From contig NZ_WOTN01000001.1 in NCBI RefSeq assembly GCF_010993745.1, forward strand, positions 1 through 41,234: DNA of 41,234 nucleotides, written 5' to 3'. Made by a program: the position numbers and the translations under genes. The DNA is from Fodinicola acaciae (GTDB lineage: Bacteria; Actinomycetota; Actinomycetes; Mycobacteriales; HKI-0501). Of this stretch, positions 33,606 through 41,234 are shown piece after piece. The first letter of the stretch is position 1. Every line of letters begins with the position of its first letter. The notes beneath the pieces are model-generated. The model ran no database searches, was not told where the DNA came from, and worked only from the letters and a program-made list of their open reading frames with translations.

Positions 33606-33647
33606 CCCACTTACGCCCGCCACTTTTCCGGACCCCACTTACGTCCG
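33606..33647. repeat. short direct repeats before the kinase pair
   Basis: CCCACTTACGCCCG (33606-33619) and CCCACTTACGTCCG (33634-33647) are near-identical 14-base copies 28 bases apart. A degenerate copy, GCCACTTTTCCGGA, lies between them. They lie immediately upstream of the kinase start and may be regulator binding sites or part of the leader. Confidence 0.5.
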
Positions 33648-34364
33648 GGTATGTGGGCCGGAACGCACGCATGGCCCCATACGTGCGTCCGCTTGAGTTT
33701 CAACCTCTGGGGTGATGAGTGCTTCCGCGCCACTGGACGTCTGATGGCTGGCAACGTGAGGGTCCCCGGCTGGCCTACTCTGCTCCGAGAGCCGCCCATC
33801 CGGGGCGCAGCGACCGAGTGATGTCCTTCCAGCCATCGGCTGCGCGGACCGCCGCGGAAGGTGTATGGCGTCCCGGTAGGTGGCGAAAGGGTCCACTCAA
33901 TGAGATCCACAGCGCGTGCAACGCTAAATGTCTGTCTTGTGAGGTTTACCGGAGGCGGGTAATGCTGTTGTGACTGCTCGCCCGGCCGGGCTCAAGCTCC
34001 AGGGGAGCCAATTGCCGGGTTTGATGTCTTGTTAACCACCCGGTCACGCCGTCTCACCGGCATGGTTGGCCACAGCAGTCACACCAGCACCGCCCTAGCC
34101 GCCGCTGGACGTTCACAGAGACTCCCTTACGTGCGGACTCCGACGTGCGCCTGGATCGCGGCGGCGCGGACGTCGTTGCGTTCCATCCTGATCCGCCGCG
34201 CCAGCTCACGCGATCACGACCCGACCCAGGACCTGCCATGCGGCTGTGGTGCTGCGGCACCGACCGCAAAACAGACACAGCCCCAGACCGCCAGAGCCAA
34301 ACAGGTGAAGACTCAAGGCCCAACGCACGCATGGTGGCCATGCGACCAAAAGTGCCGAGCTGGG
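33648..34364. other. long intergenic region between sigA and the kinase pair
   Basis: About 720 bases hold no protein I can support. Its outer parts carry two hairpins that share the arm AACGCACGCATGG: one at 33660-33690 (arms pairing with one bulge) and one at 34322-34344. The middle has no strong repeats or RNA signature that I recognise. It must contain the promoter of the kinase operon. A small RNA or a decayed gene is possible. Confidence 0.5.
34328..34344 (-). terminator. hairpin downstream of sigA
   Basis: CGCATGG-TGG-CCATGCG is a perfect seven-pair stem with a three-base loop, 20 bases past the sigA stop codon on the minus strand. It lacks a U tract but is well placed to end the sigA transcript. 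Confidence 0.6.
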
Positions 34365-35960
34365 TCAGTCCAGGTAGTCGCGCAGCACCTGCGACCGGGA
34401 CGGGTGGCGCAGCTTGGACATCGTCTTGGACTCAATCTGCCGGATCCGCTCGCGGGTCACGCCGTAGACCTGGCCGATCTCGTCCAGCGTGCGTGGCTGG
34501 CCGTCGGTCAGGCCGAAGCGCAGCCGTACGACGCCGGCCTCGCGCTCGGACAGCGTCTGCAGCACCGAGGTGAGCTGGTCCTGCAGCAGCGTGAAGCTGA
34601 CCGCGTCGACCGCGACGACCGCCTCGGAGTCCTCGATGAAGTCACCCAGCTGCGAGTCGCCCTCGTCGCCGATGGTCTGGTCCAGCGAGATCGGCTCGCG
34701 CGCGTACTGCTGGATCTCCAGCACCTTCTCCGGCGAGATGTCCATCTCCTTGGCCAGCTCTTCCGGAGTCGGCTCGCGGCCGAGGTCCTGCAGCAGCTCA
34801 CGCTGTATGCGGCCGAGCTTGTTGATGACCTCCACCATGTGCACCGGGATGCGGATCGTCCGCGCCTGGTCGGCCATCGCCCGGGTGATCGCCTGCCGGA
34901 TCCACCACGTCGCGTACGTGGAGAACTTGTAACCCTTGGTGTAGTCGAACTTCTCCACCGCGCGGATCAGACCCAGGTTGCCCTCCTGGATCAGGTCCAG
35001 GAACGCCATGCCGCGGCCGGTGTAGCGCTTGGCCAGCGACACCACCAGCCGCAGGTTGGCCTCCAGCAGGTGGTTCTTGGCGCGCTCGCCGTCCCGGACG
35101 ATCCACCGCAGGTCGCGGCGCATCTGCGGGGACATCTTCTGGTTGGTGTCCTCGGACTGGCGCAGCCGCTCGGCCGCGTACAGGCCGGCCTCGATCCGCT
35201 TGGCGAGGTCGACCTCCTCCTCGGCGTTGAGCAGCGCGACCTTGCCGATCTGCTTCAGGTACGCGCGGACCGAGTCGGCGGAGGCGGTGAGCTCGGCGTC
35301 CCGGCGCGCCTGCTTGAGCGCCGCGGACTCCTCCTCTTCCTCGTCCTCGGAGTCGTCCTCGTCCTCGGAGTTCTGGTTGATGACGATCGTCTCGTCGACC
35401 GCGACGCTCTTGCCGTCGCCGCTCTGGCTCTCCTCGGACTCCTCGGACTCATCGTCCGAGTCGTCCTCGGCGACGACCTCGTCCTCACCGAGGTCGACGT
35501 CGTCCAGCGACACGTCCAGGTCCTCGTCGGTGAGGTCCACCGGGTCGATGTCCTCGCCGTCGACCGGCGGTTCGCCGTCCTCGCCGGCCTTCTTCGGCGC
35601 GGCGGTCTTCTTCGCGGCCGGCTTGGCCGCCGACTTCGCGGCCTTCTTCGCCGGCGGTTTGTCGGCGGCCGGCTTGTCGGTGGTGGCTTTGGCCGTGGTG
35701 CTCCGGGACGAGGTGGCGGACCGGGCCGCCACCGTACGGGACCGGGTCGGAGCGGAGCCGTCCACCACGACGGTCACCCCGGCCTGGCTGAGCGCCTGGA
35801 GCACCTTCTTGCTCTGGCTGGTGTCCAGACCGGCCGCGTCCAGGACGCGGGCGATCTCCGCGGACGTGATCGAACCCGCGGCAGCGGCGCGGGAAGCGAG
35901 ATCATCGACGGTCGACCGGATGACATCGGTACGAACGGATGTGCGGTCAGCTGCTGTCAC
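34365..35960 (-). CDS. sigA: principal RNA polymerase sigma factor (RpoD/SigA)
   Basis: This 531-residue protein is the housekeeping sigma-70 factor. The N-terminus has a short region 1.1-like part, a Lys/Ala-rich stretch (about 80-115) and a very acidic stretch (about 120-210). Conserved regions follow: 1.2 ([13 protein letters not shown]), 2 ([20 protein letters not shown], then [20 protein letters not shown] and [10 protein letters not shown]), 3 ([10 protein letters not shown]) and 4 (LRFGLTDGQ, then [20 protein letters not shown]). The protein ends in LRDYLD, as is usual. The start is GTG at 35960 with GGAAGG upstream. Alternatives such as an RpoD paralogue (HrdB type) are covered by the same call. 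Confidence 0.97.
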   Translation of the reverse strand: MTAADRTSVRTDVIRSTVDDLASRAAAAGSITSAEIARVLDAAGLDTSQSKKVLQALSQAGVTVVVDGSAPTRSRTVAARSATSSRSTTAKATTDKPAADKPPAKKAAKSAAKPAAKKTAAPKKAGEDGEPPVDGEDIDPVDLTDEDLDVSLDDVDLGEDEVVAEDDSDDESEESEESQSGDGKSVAVDETIVINQNSEDEDDSEDEEEEESAALKQARRDAELTASADSVRAYLKQIGKVALLNAEEEVDLAKRIEAGLYAAERLRQSEDTNQKMSPQMRRDLRWIVRDGERAKNHLLEANLRLVVSLAKRYTGRGMAFLDLIQEGNLGLIRAVEKFDYTKGYKFSTYATWWIRQAITRAMADQARTIRIPVHMVEVINKLGRIQRELLQDLGREPTPEELAKEMDISPEKVLEIQQYAREPISLDQTIGDEGDSQLGDFIEDSEAVVAVDAVSFTLLQDQLTSVLQTLSEREAGVVRLRFGLTDGQPRTLDEIGQVYGVTRERIRQIESKTMSKLRHPSRSQVLRDYLD

Positions 35961-36125
35961 GAACGACCTTCCACGAGCCGGAGCGCGCTACACGCGCCGG
36001 GGGACCGGGACGAGTGTGTGGGCCCGGTCAGTTGCGAGCTGGGGTTCACAGATGAGCGGTGGTCTTCACGCGTCCACGCCGTCTCTGTGCCATGGTGAGC
36101 GGGGCGGTCAGGTACGCGATGTTCA

Positions 36126-36131
36126 ATTGTA
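36126..36131 (-). promoter_or_regulatory. candidate -10 element of sigA
   Basis: TACAAT on the minus strand is a close match to the TAnnnT -10 hexamer. It would give a transcript start near 36119 and a leader of about 160 bases before the sigA GTG. GAAACT lies 17 bases upstream as a weak -35. The 263-base gap holds no gene. Confidence 0.45.
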
Positions 36132-36223
36132 ACGCCGTCTGGCGCAGAAGTTTCGCCGACGGGGACGCGGCGCGCCGGGGCCGACACGCCGAGCGGTCCG
36201 ATCAGAGCCGCCATCACCAGCAA

Positions 36224-36973
36224 CTACCTGCCGGCCACCGGGTCCGCGGTGGCCATCGCGGCCCCCACGATACCCGCCTCGTTGCGCAGGCTCGCGGGCT
36301 TCACCGGTGGCCGTACGTCGATGTATGGCAGCCACTTGTCGGCCACCTTGCTGACGCCGCCGCCGAGCAGGACCAGGTCCGGCCACAGCAGCGCGTCGAC
36401 GTGCTTGAGGTAGTGCTCGACGCGGTGGGCCCACTGCTTCCAGCTCAACCCCTCGCGCTCTCTGGCCAGCTCCGCCGCTTTCCGCTCGGCGTCGTGGCCG
36501 TCCAGCTCGAGGTGGCCGAGCTCGGTGTTGGGCACCAGCGTGCCGTCGACGAACAGCGCGCTGCCGATGCCGGTGCCGAGGGTCAGCACGAGTACGACGC
36601 CGTCGACTCCGGCACCCGCGCCGTGCCGGATCTCGGCGAGGCCGGCGGCGTCGGCGTCGTTGAGGACGGTCGGCCGCACCTTGGTCGCGTCCTCGACCAG
36701 CTGCGCCACGTCGGTGCCGATCCAATGTTTGTCCACGTTGGCCGCCGAATGCGCGACGCCGTGCCGGATCACCGCGGGGAAGGCGACCCCGAGCGGGCCG
36801 TCCCACTTGGCGTCCGCGACCAGGCCGGCGATCGTCTCCACCACCGGCTTGGGTTTGCCACCTTTCGGCGTCTCCACCCTGACCCGCTCGGTGACCAGCT
36901 GGCCACTGTCCAGGTCGACCACCGCGGCCTTGATGCCGGTGCCGCCAACGTCCACCCCGAAGGCTTGCGCCAT
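36224..36973 (-). CDS. ppgK: polyphosphate glucokinase
   Basis: This is a 249-residue ROK-family kinase that phosphorylates glucose using polyphosphate or ATP. The N-terminal phosphate loop FGVDVGGTGIKAAVVD, the LNDADAAGLAE substrate segment, TLGTGIGSALFVDG and NTELGHLELDGHDAE match actinobacterial PpgK closely, the last being a PpgK hallmark. LVLLGGGVSK is the usual C-terminal glycine motif. The ATG at 36973 has AAGGAG eight bases upstream. It precedes sigA in the same direction, and the inositol monophosphatase gene is divergent. Confidence 0.95.
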   Translation of the reverse strand: MAQAFGVDVGGTGIKAAVVDLDSGQLVTERVRVETPKGGKPKPVVETIAGLVADAKWDGPLGVAFPAVIRHGVAHSAANVDKHWIGTDVAQLVEDATKVRPTVLNDADAAGLAEIRHGAGAGVDGVVLVLTLGTGIGSALFVDGTLVPNTELGHLELDGHDAERKAAELAREREGLSWKQWAHRVEHYLKHVDALLWPDLVLLGGGVSKVADKWLPYIDVRPPVKPASLRNEAGIVGAAMATADPVAGR

Positions 36974-37051
36974 CTTCAGATCTCCTTGCTGATCACGTCG
37001 CGCCGGCACACACCCTAAGACGATCGGTCACCAGTGTGCTGGACTGGGGCC

Positions 37052-37894
37052 ATGGCTGATGCGGGAAGTACCGAGGATGACGCGGAAGGCACCGAAGATC
37101 CGGCCGGGCTGCTGGCGGTGGCCGTACGCGTCGCGGCCGGTGCGGCCGAGCTGGTGGCCGCGCATCGCGCCGAGGCGCGCGACCACGTGTCGACGAAGTC
37201 GTCGCCGACCGACGTGGTCACGGCGATCGACAAGGCCAGCGAGACGTACGTGATCGAGCAGCTGAAAGCGGCGCGTCCCGGCGACGCGGTGCTGGGGGAG
37301 GAAGGCGGCGAGCACGCCGGCAGCAGCCGCGTACGGTGGGTCGTCGACCCGGTCGACGGCACCGTCAACCTGCTCTATGGCCTCCCGTCGTACGCGATCA
37401 GCCTGGCCGCCGAGGTCGACGGCGTCGCGGTGGCCGGCGTGGTGCAGAGCGTACCGACCGGCGAGGTGTGGACGGCCACCCGCGGCGGCGGCGCTTTTCT
37501 TGACGGCAAACCGATTCACGGCTCCGGCCAGCCGGAGCTGTCGCAGACCCTGGTCGGCACCGGCTTCGGCTATGCCGCCGAGCGGCGCCGCTGGCAGGCC
37601 GAGATCCTGGTCGAGATTCTGCCGGCCGTACGCGACATCCGGCGGATCGGCGCCGCCGCGATCGACCTCTGCTATTGCGCCGACGGACGGCTCGACGCGC
37701 ACTACGAAATTGGCCTCAATCATTGGGATTTCGCCGCTGCGGGGTTGATCGCGACCGAGGCGGGGCTGCTGGTGACCGGGTTGGACGGCGCGCCACCGAG
37801 CCCGGACCTGGTGATCGCCGCCGCGCCGGCCGTGCACCAGGAGCTGCACGACCGGCTCGCCGCCGCATTACGGCGCGTACCAAGGGAAAACTGA
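37052..37894 (+). CDS. inositol monophosphatase family protein
   Basis: This is a 280-residue Mg-dependent phosphatase of the inositol monophosphatase superfamily. Metal-binding motifs are visible: DVVTAIDKASE, LGEEGGEH, the signature WVVDPVDGTVN and the C-terminal HWDFAAAGLIATEAG. It would hydrolyse inositol 1-phosphate or a related sugar phosphate in the cytosol. The ATG at 37052 follows a weak GGGG site. It is divergent from ppgK, which is a common arrangement around sigA in actinobacteria, and ends four bases from the convergent LytR_C gene. Its exact substrate (SuhB, CysQ or HisN type) is not determined. Confidence 0.93.
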   Translation: MADAGSTEDDAEGTEDPAGLLAVAVRVAAGAAELVAAHRAEARDHVSTKSSPTDVVTAIDKASETYVIEQLKAARPGDAVLGEEGGEHAGSSRVRWVVDPVDGTVNLLYGLPSYAISLAAEVDGVAVAGVVQSVPTGEVWTATRGGGAFLDGKPIHGSGQPELSQTLVGTGFGYAAERRRWQAEILVEILPAVRDIRRIGAAAIDLCYCADGRLDAHYEIGLNHWDFAAAGLIATEAGLLVTGLDGAPPSPDLVIAAAPAVHQELHDRLAAALRRVPREN

Positions 37895-37898
37895 CGTT

Positions 37899-38429
37899 CT
37901 ACGGGCCGACGGCCCCGCTGGCCTTCTTGTCCGAGCACGACAGCGTCGGCGGGTTGTCGGCCAGCCGCTTCGCCGCCGCGGCGACCTCGGTGGCGGTGGC
38001 CATCCGGGTGTAGCCGGCGCCGAGGACGACGTCGACCGTCGAGTCCTGCCGCTGGTCCATCACCGGGTCGAGCCCGATGATCTGCGACTGCAGCACCTGC
38101 GCGGCGCCGAAGCCGGACGGGCCGAACCGGACCTGGCCGACCCCGTTGACCGGGACACCGTCGCTGGCGGTGCCGATGTTCTTCACCTGGAACCCGCGGC
38201 TGGTCAGCTGTTTGCCGACCGCGCCGGCCAGGCCGTCGCGGTCGGTGGCGTTCAGGACGTTCACCGCGACATCGGCCGGCTTGGGCAGGTCTTTCGGCGC
38301 GGAGGCGGCGCGGCACTGGGCCTCGGCCAGCGTGCCGCCCTTGGTCGCGATCGCCCAGCCGGCGAAGGCCAACGCGAAGACCAGCATCGCGCCGACGATG
38401 ATGAGCGCTCGCGCTCTGGCGATGCTCAT
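37899..38429 (-). CDS. membrane-anchored LytR C-terminal domain protein
   Basis: This 176-residue protein has an N-terminal membrane anchor (RALIIVGAMLVFALAFAGWA, residues about 8-27) and an external LytR_C domain. The domain has the typical strand VAVNVLNATDRDGLAGAVGKQ followed by LTSRGFQVKNIG, and a late VDVVLGAGY. Such proteins belong to the cell envelope and accompany LCP-type wall polymer ligases in actinobacteria, although none is nearby. The ATG at 38429 has GGTGG upstream. The protein has the cysteine pair that often forms a disulphide, one near the membrane and one near the C-terminus (LSCSDKK). Confidence 0.92.
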   Translation of the reverse strand: MSIARARALIIVGAMLVFALAFAGWAIATKGGTLAEAQCRAASAPKDLPKPADVAVNVLNATDRDGLAGAVGKQLTSRGFQVKNIGTASDGVPVNGVGQVRFGPSGFGAAQVLQSQIIGLDPVMDQRQDSTVDVVLGAGYTRMATATEVAAAAKRLADNPPTLSCSDKKASGAVGP

Positions 38430-38503
38430 GACCGGATTCCACCCCCGTCCATGCCTTCAGCGTAATGCGTCTGGGCTGGTCATGGTCGCTGAATACGCAC
38501 TGG

Positions 38504-38523
38504 GGAGGCGGATTTGCGCCTCC
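38504..38523 (-). terminator. possible terminator of the phosphotransferase gene
   Basis: GGAGGCG (38504-38510) and CGCCTCC (38517-38523) form a seven-pair stem with a six-base loop, about 70 bases past the stop of the upstream minus-strand gene. The LytR_C promoter must lie close by. Confidence 0.4.
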
Positions 38524-38590
38524 GGGATGACCCGTCGTCCGACCCAGGGTGCGACAACAGGCCTGCTAACAGTACGTAAAGGAGGACCGG

Positions 38591-39667
38591 TCACTCATCT
38601 TGGCCGGAATGCGCGCGATAGGCGAGATCGACCAGCGGTCCGAGCCGGGACTCCATGTTGTCGAAGCCGTCGCCGAGCATCGCGCCGGCACGGTGCCTGG
38701 CAACGATGCCAGCCACGACCACGGCGAGCTTGAAAGCGCCGAAGGAGACGTACCACGGCAGCCGGCTCAGGTCGCGCCCGGATTTGGCGGCGTACTGCTC
38801 GGCCACCTCGCGGCGGGTCGGAAACCCCGGCAGGCTGCTGACCGCGGCGATCGGCAGTACGCCGGTGCGGTCGCTGTCGTCGCCGGCCTGGACCCAGTAG
38901 ACGAGCAGCAGGCCGAGGTCGGCCAGCGGGTCGCCGCGGGTCGACATCTCCCAGTCCAGTACGGCCGCGATCCGGCCGGGCCCGGCGGGGTCGAGCACGG
39001 TGTTGTCGAGGCGGTAGTCGCCGTGCACGATCGGCCCGGTCGGCGCCGCCGGCGCGGTGTCGGCGAGCAGCTCGGCGAGCCGGTCCAGCCGGCTGGCCGC
39101 ACCGGTCGACTCGACCGCCTCGCGGGTCGCGGCCCACTGCCGCATCCACCGCGACACCTGCCGGGTCAGATAACCCTCCGGCCGGCCGAAGTCCGCCAAC
39201 CCGACCTCGGCCGGCTCGACCGCGTGCAATGCGACCAGCGTGTCGATCAGGCCGTCCGCGACCGCCTTACGGTCCTCCGGCCGGTCGGCGTACCCAGGCG
39301 GAAAGCCGTCGCGCGCGATCGGGCCCTCGACGAAACCCATCACGTAGAACGGAGCGCCGAGCACGTCCGTGTCGGTGCACAGGTGCAGCGCCGGCGGCAC
39401 CGGCACGGGCGTACCGGCCAGAGCGGCGATCACGGTGTGCTCGCGCACCATGTCGTGCGCGGTCGGCAGCACGTTCCCCAGCGGCGGCCGACGCAGGACG
39501 ACGGCGCCGGCCGGGCTGCTGACCCGGTAGGTCAGGTTGGACTTGCCGCCGGTGATCAGCTCGACCGACGAGCCGGCCCACGCGGGCTCGTCCAGGACCT
39601 TCGCCAGATACGGCCCGACCACCGACGGGTCCGCGCCGGTCGACTGCTCTTCGCGGGAGGACGCCAC
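38591..39667 (-). CDS. phosphotransferase family protein (APH/ACAD10-like kinase)
   Basis: This 358-residue protein has the aminoglycoside-phosphotransferase kinase fold. The N-lobe has GGKSNLTYRV and the ATP-lysine strand VVLRRPPLG. The catalytic loop IVHGDYRLDNTVLD holds the base aspartate, and VLDWEMSTRGDPLADLG supplies the metal-binding aspartate in place of DFG. This subgroup is close to the kinase half of ACAD10/11 proteins and is often annotated as acyl-CoA-linked or small-molecule phosphotransferase. It is not a proven drug-resistance enzyme. GTG 39667, with AAGG upstream, gives the standard N-terminus. A much longer in-frame extension has no family match. Confidence 0.9.
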   Translation of the reverse strand: MASSREEQSTGADPSVVGPYLAKVLDEPAWAGSSVELITGGKSNLTYRVSSPAGAVVLRRPPLGNVLPTAHDMVREHTVIAALAGTPVPVPPALHLCTDTDVLGAPFYVMGFVEGPIARDGFPPGYADRPEDRKAVADGLIDTLVALHAVEPAEVGLADFGRPEGYLTRQVSRWMRQWAATREAVESTGAASRLDRLAELLADTAPAAPTGPIVHGDYRLDNTVLDPAGPGRIAAVLDWEMSTRGDPLADLGLLLVYWVQAGDDSDRTGVLPIAAVSSLPGFPTRREVAEQYAAKSGRDLSRLPWYVSFGAFKLAVVVAGIVARHRAGAMLGDGFDNMESRLGPLVDLAYRAHSGQDE

Positions 39668-40076
39668 GATCGATGACCTTAGATCGCCGGCCCTCCAGAG
39701 CCAACGCTCGGCCGTGCTCCGGAAAAACGTCCCTCGCATATGGGACAGTCCCGACACGCGTACGGTGCGCGACACGCCGTTCTCCGCGTGTCGCTCGCCA
39801 CCTTGTCTCGGCTTGGCCGCAATCTCGCTGGCACTGCGGTGACCAGCACATTTACTATGTCGGCCAAGTGCTGTCGGGGGCCTGGATGTCAGTTCGGTCA
39901 CATGTCGGGAACATGCGGGCTTCCTGATGCGTACTAATGGGGCCGGAGGCGGTAAGGTCACGCGCTCGCCGGGTCCCTTACGCGGCTCAGGAAGGGACAG
40001 CCCGGCAGCAACCTGAAGGCCCAACCGTCCCGGAGTTCCGGACACAGAGTGACCCAGCTGGGAGTGAGAAACCGAT
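39668..40076 (+). promoter_or_regulatory. promoter and structured leader of the DUF4193 gene
   Basis: These 409 bases have no supported protein. TAAGGT at 39953-39958 is a candidate -10 element. Downstream, GCCGGGTCCCTT (39968-39979) pairs with AAGGGACAGCCCGGC (39991-40005) across a short loop, with a three-base bulge, forming a strong leader hairpin. CCCGGCAGCAACCTGAAGG follows, a sequence that recalls but does not match known riboswitch cores. GGGAG provides the ribosome site about 12 bases before the ATG. Confidence 0.4.
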
Positions 40077-40379
40077 ATGGCAACCGACTACGACGCGCCG
40101 CGTCGTACCGACGACTCCGGACTCGGAGAGGACAGCCTGGAGGAGCTGAAGGCTCGTCGCACCGAGGCCCAGTCGGGGCAGGTGGACCAGGACGAGGCGG
40201 ACGTCGCTGAGGCGTTCGAGCTGCCGGGTGCCGACCTGTCCGGCGAGGAGCTGACCCTCAAGGTCCAGCCGATGCAGAACGACGAGTTCCGCTGTTCGAG
40301 CTGCTTCCTGGTGCACCACCGCAGCCAGCTGGCCGAGGAGCGCAACGGCCAGCCGATCTGCAAGGAGTGTGCGGCCTAA
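40077..40379 (+). CDS. DUF4193 zinc-ribbon protein
   Basis: This 100-residue protein is of the DUF4193 family, conserved in almost all actinobacteria and of unknown role. The N-terminal half is acidic and rich in Asp/Glu (SLEELKARRTEAQSG, DEADVAEAFELPG). The C-terminal half has CSSCFLVHHRSQL and ICKECAA, two CxxC pairs forming a zinc ribbon. It is typically upstream of dut, as here, 37 bases before the dut ATG. It is soluble and probably structural or regulatory. Confidence 0.93.
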   Translation: MATDYDAPRRTDDSGLGEDSLEELKARRTEAQSGQVDQDEADVAEAFELPGADLSGEELTLKVQPMQNDEFRCSSCFLVHHRSQLAEERNGQPICKECAA

Positions 40380-40416
40380 GCGGCTGGCCGCCGACAGCGT
40401 GGGTCAAGATGGCCTG

Positions 40417-40899
40417 ATGACTGTGGAAGTCCAGCTGCGGATGCTCGACCCCGACCTGCCAGCGCCGGCGTACGCCCATCCGGGTGACGCCGGCGCTGAC
40501 GTGGTCGCCGCCGTCGACGTCGACCTGGCGCCCGGACAGCGGTCGTTGGTGCCGACCGGGGTGTCCATCGCGCTGCCGGAGGGGTACGCCGCGTTCATGC
40601 ACCCCAGGTCCGGCCTGGCGCACCGCCTCGGCATCACCATCTTGAACGCGCCGGGTACGGTCGATGCCGGCTACCGTGGGGAGATAAAAGTCAATCTCGT
40701 GAACCACGGCACCGAAGCCGTGCACATCACCCGTGGCGACCGGATCGCGCAGATCGTGGTCCAGCGGGTCGAGCGCGCGGTCTTCACCCCGGTCACCGAG
40801 CTGCCCGCCTCGGTGCGCGGGGAAGGCGGATACGGATCGACCGGCGGGCATGACCGGCTCGACGCGGCAAACGCGCTCGCGGCCTCGGGAGGGGAGTAG
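40417..40899 (+). CDS. dut: deoxyuridine 5'-triphosphate nucleotidohydrolase (dUTPase)
   Basis: This is a 160-residue trimeric-type dUTPase. It turns dUTP into dUMP and pyrophosphate, which keeps uracil out of DNA and feeds dTMP synthesis. The five conserved motifs are present in order: HPGDAGADV, PRSGLAHR, GTVDAGYRGEIKV, RGDRIAQIVVQ and GEGGYGSTGG. The C-terminal motif with the closing tyrosine (GGYGSTG in place of GGFGSTG) is intact. ATG 40417 gives the normal length. A start 48 bases upstream lies inside the DUF4193 gene and was rejected. Confidence 0.97.
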   Translation: MTVEVQLRMLDPDLPAPAYAHPGDAGADVVAAVDVDLAPGQRSLVPTGVSIALPEGYAAFMHPRSGLAHRLGITILNAPGTVDAGYRGEIKVNLVNHGTEAVHITRGDRIAQIVVQRVERAVFTPVTELPASVRGEGGYGSTGGHDRLDAANALAASGGE

Positions 40900-40902
40900 A
40901 CG

Positions 40903-41234
40903 GTGTTCCGACGCCGCAAGCAGAGGCAGGCCGAGAAGGAAGCGGAGTTCGCCGACCTCTCGCTCAGCGCAGACAACCGGGAAGGCGTCGACGACATCGA
41001 GGCCTGGATCGCGGAGGGTCCAGGCGGCGACCACGACGGTGACCTGACCGGCGGCGCCGGTGACGAGCGGCCGGAGCCGAAACCGGCCGGACGCCGCCGC
41101 CGGCACCGCGCCGACGACGAGGACGACGAGGCGGCCGTCGCGACCCCGGTTCCGACCCCGGCGCCGGCTCCGACCCCGGCACCGGCTCCGACCCCGGCAC
41201 CGGCGAGCAGGCGCGCCGGTGGGCCGTGGGACGA
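40903..41234 (+). CDS. DUF3710-type protein, 5' part only
   Basis: The window ends inside this gene, leaving 110 codons. The visible N-terminus is basic (MFRRRKQRQAEKEAEF), then disordered, with an acidic stretch, an Arg-rich stretch and a Pro/Ala/Thr repeat near 41147-41210 built of ACCCCGGCxCCGGCTCCG units. It ends at RRAGGPWD, which is where the conserved DUF3710 fold begins in relatives. The order DUF4193-dut-DUF3710 is a well-known actinobacterial arrangement. The start is GTG at 40903, three bases after dut. The body of the protein is not in view, so the family call rests on context and the junction motif. Confidence 0.75.
   Translation, partial: MFRRRKQRQAEKEAEFADLSLSADNREGVDDIEAWIAEGPGGDHDGDLTGGAGDERPEPKPAGRRRRHRADDEDDEAAVATPVPTPAPAPTPAPAPTPAPASRRAGGPWD

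Noticed and set aside
33611-34341. Small frames in the gap between the kinases and sigA (99 and 95 codons on the minus strand)
   Set aside because: There is no ribosome site, no family resemblance, and their composition is like non-coding sequence. I left the gap unassigned.
34029-36098. Plus-strand frame of 689 codons opposite sigA
   Set aside because: It is the antisense shadow of the sigma factor. The sigma motifs on the minus strand are decisive.
38591-39667. Aminoglycoside resistance gene
   Set aside because: The kinase fold is right, but the motifs fit the ACAD10-like small-molecule group, and nothing in the context supports drug resistance.
40001-40030. Possible SAM or related riboswitch from the CCCGGCAGCAACCTG segment
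   Set aside because: Only a short resemblance to the CCCGGCAACC core is present. The surrounding helices of the known classes are missing.
41147-41210. Short tandem ACCCCGGCxCCGGCTCCG units considered as a CRISPR-like or satellite repeat
   Set aside because: The units are in frame inside the DUF3710-type gene and encode a Pro/Ala/Thr linker. They have no spacers.

Overview
The window is high-GC DNA from an actinobacterium (Actinomycetota). This rests on a core block at the right end: a principal sigma factor with a K/A-rich and acidic N-terminus, a polyphosphate glucokinase, a LytR_C protein, a DUF4193 zinc-ribbon protein, dUTPase and a DUF3710-type protein. Other support is the many GTG and TTG starts, PQQ-propeller Ser/Thr kinases, a DUF7455 protein and an IdeR-like iron box. 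I cannot place it below class. No rRNA, tRNA or CRISPR array was seen.

Layout. 1-1974: an intact IS701-family element (215-1687) with CTAA target duplications. 1975-8070: an arabinofuranoside-type locus with a GH127 enzyme and a MalFG-type sugar ABC transporter (minus strand), opposite a divergent LacI regulator. 8076-12017: an immunity-like cassette with a TIR-NTPase protein (minus) and, divergently, two small proteins related to its C-terminal domain. An IS110 element sits in the stop codon of the last one, and its bridge RNA guides can be read in the sequence. 12133-20425: an eight-gene minus-strand operon with an oligopeptide-type ABC importer, a creatininase-family protein lacking one metal ligand, a carbon-nitrogen hydrolase and a MocR-type regulator. 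20610-22283: a secreted PKD-like protein, a lipoprotein and a DUF7455 protein. 22675-24969: a secreted GH43 enzyme. 25258-26094: a siderophore-interacting reductase under an IdeR-like box. 26148-29368: three tandem-domain universal stress proteins and a PNPOx-like protein, with DosR-box-like motifs. 29457-33589: two overlapping kinase-propeller genes. 34365-41234: the core block.

How the genes fit together. GH127 and the ABC transporter should release and import an arabinose-type sugar under LacI control, and the distant GH43 could supply extracellular arabino-oligosaccharides. The opp-like operon looks like import plus intracellular hydrolysis of an amide or peptide-like nitrogen compound. 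The USP/PNPOx cluster resembles the redox and hypoxia gene sets controlled by DosR in relatives.

The best candidate for an undescribed system is the TIR cassette. A TIR effector and a P-loop switch are fused, where a repeat sensor would normally sit, to a domain that is also made as two free proteins from the opposite strand. The best-supported new reading is the IS110 bridge RNA: its donor guides match both element ends, and the inferred core restores a stop codon in the interrupted gene.
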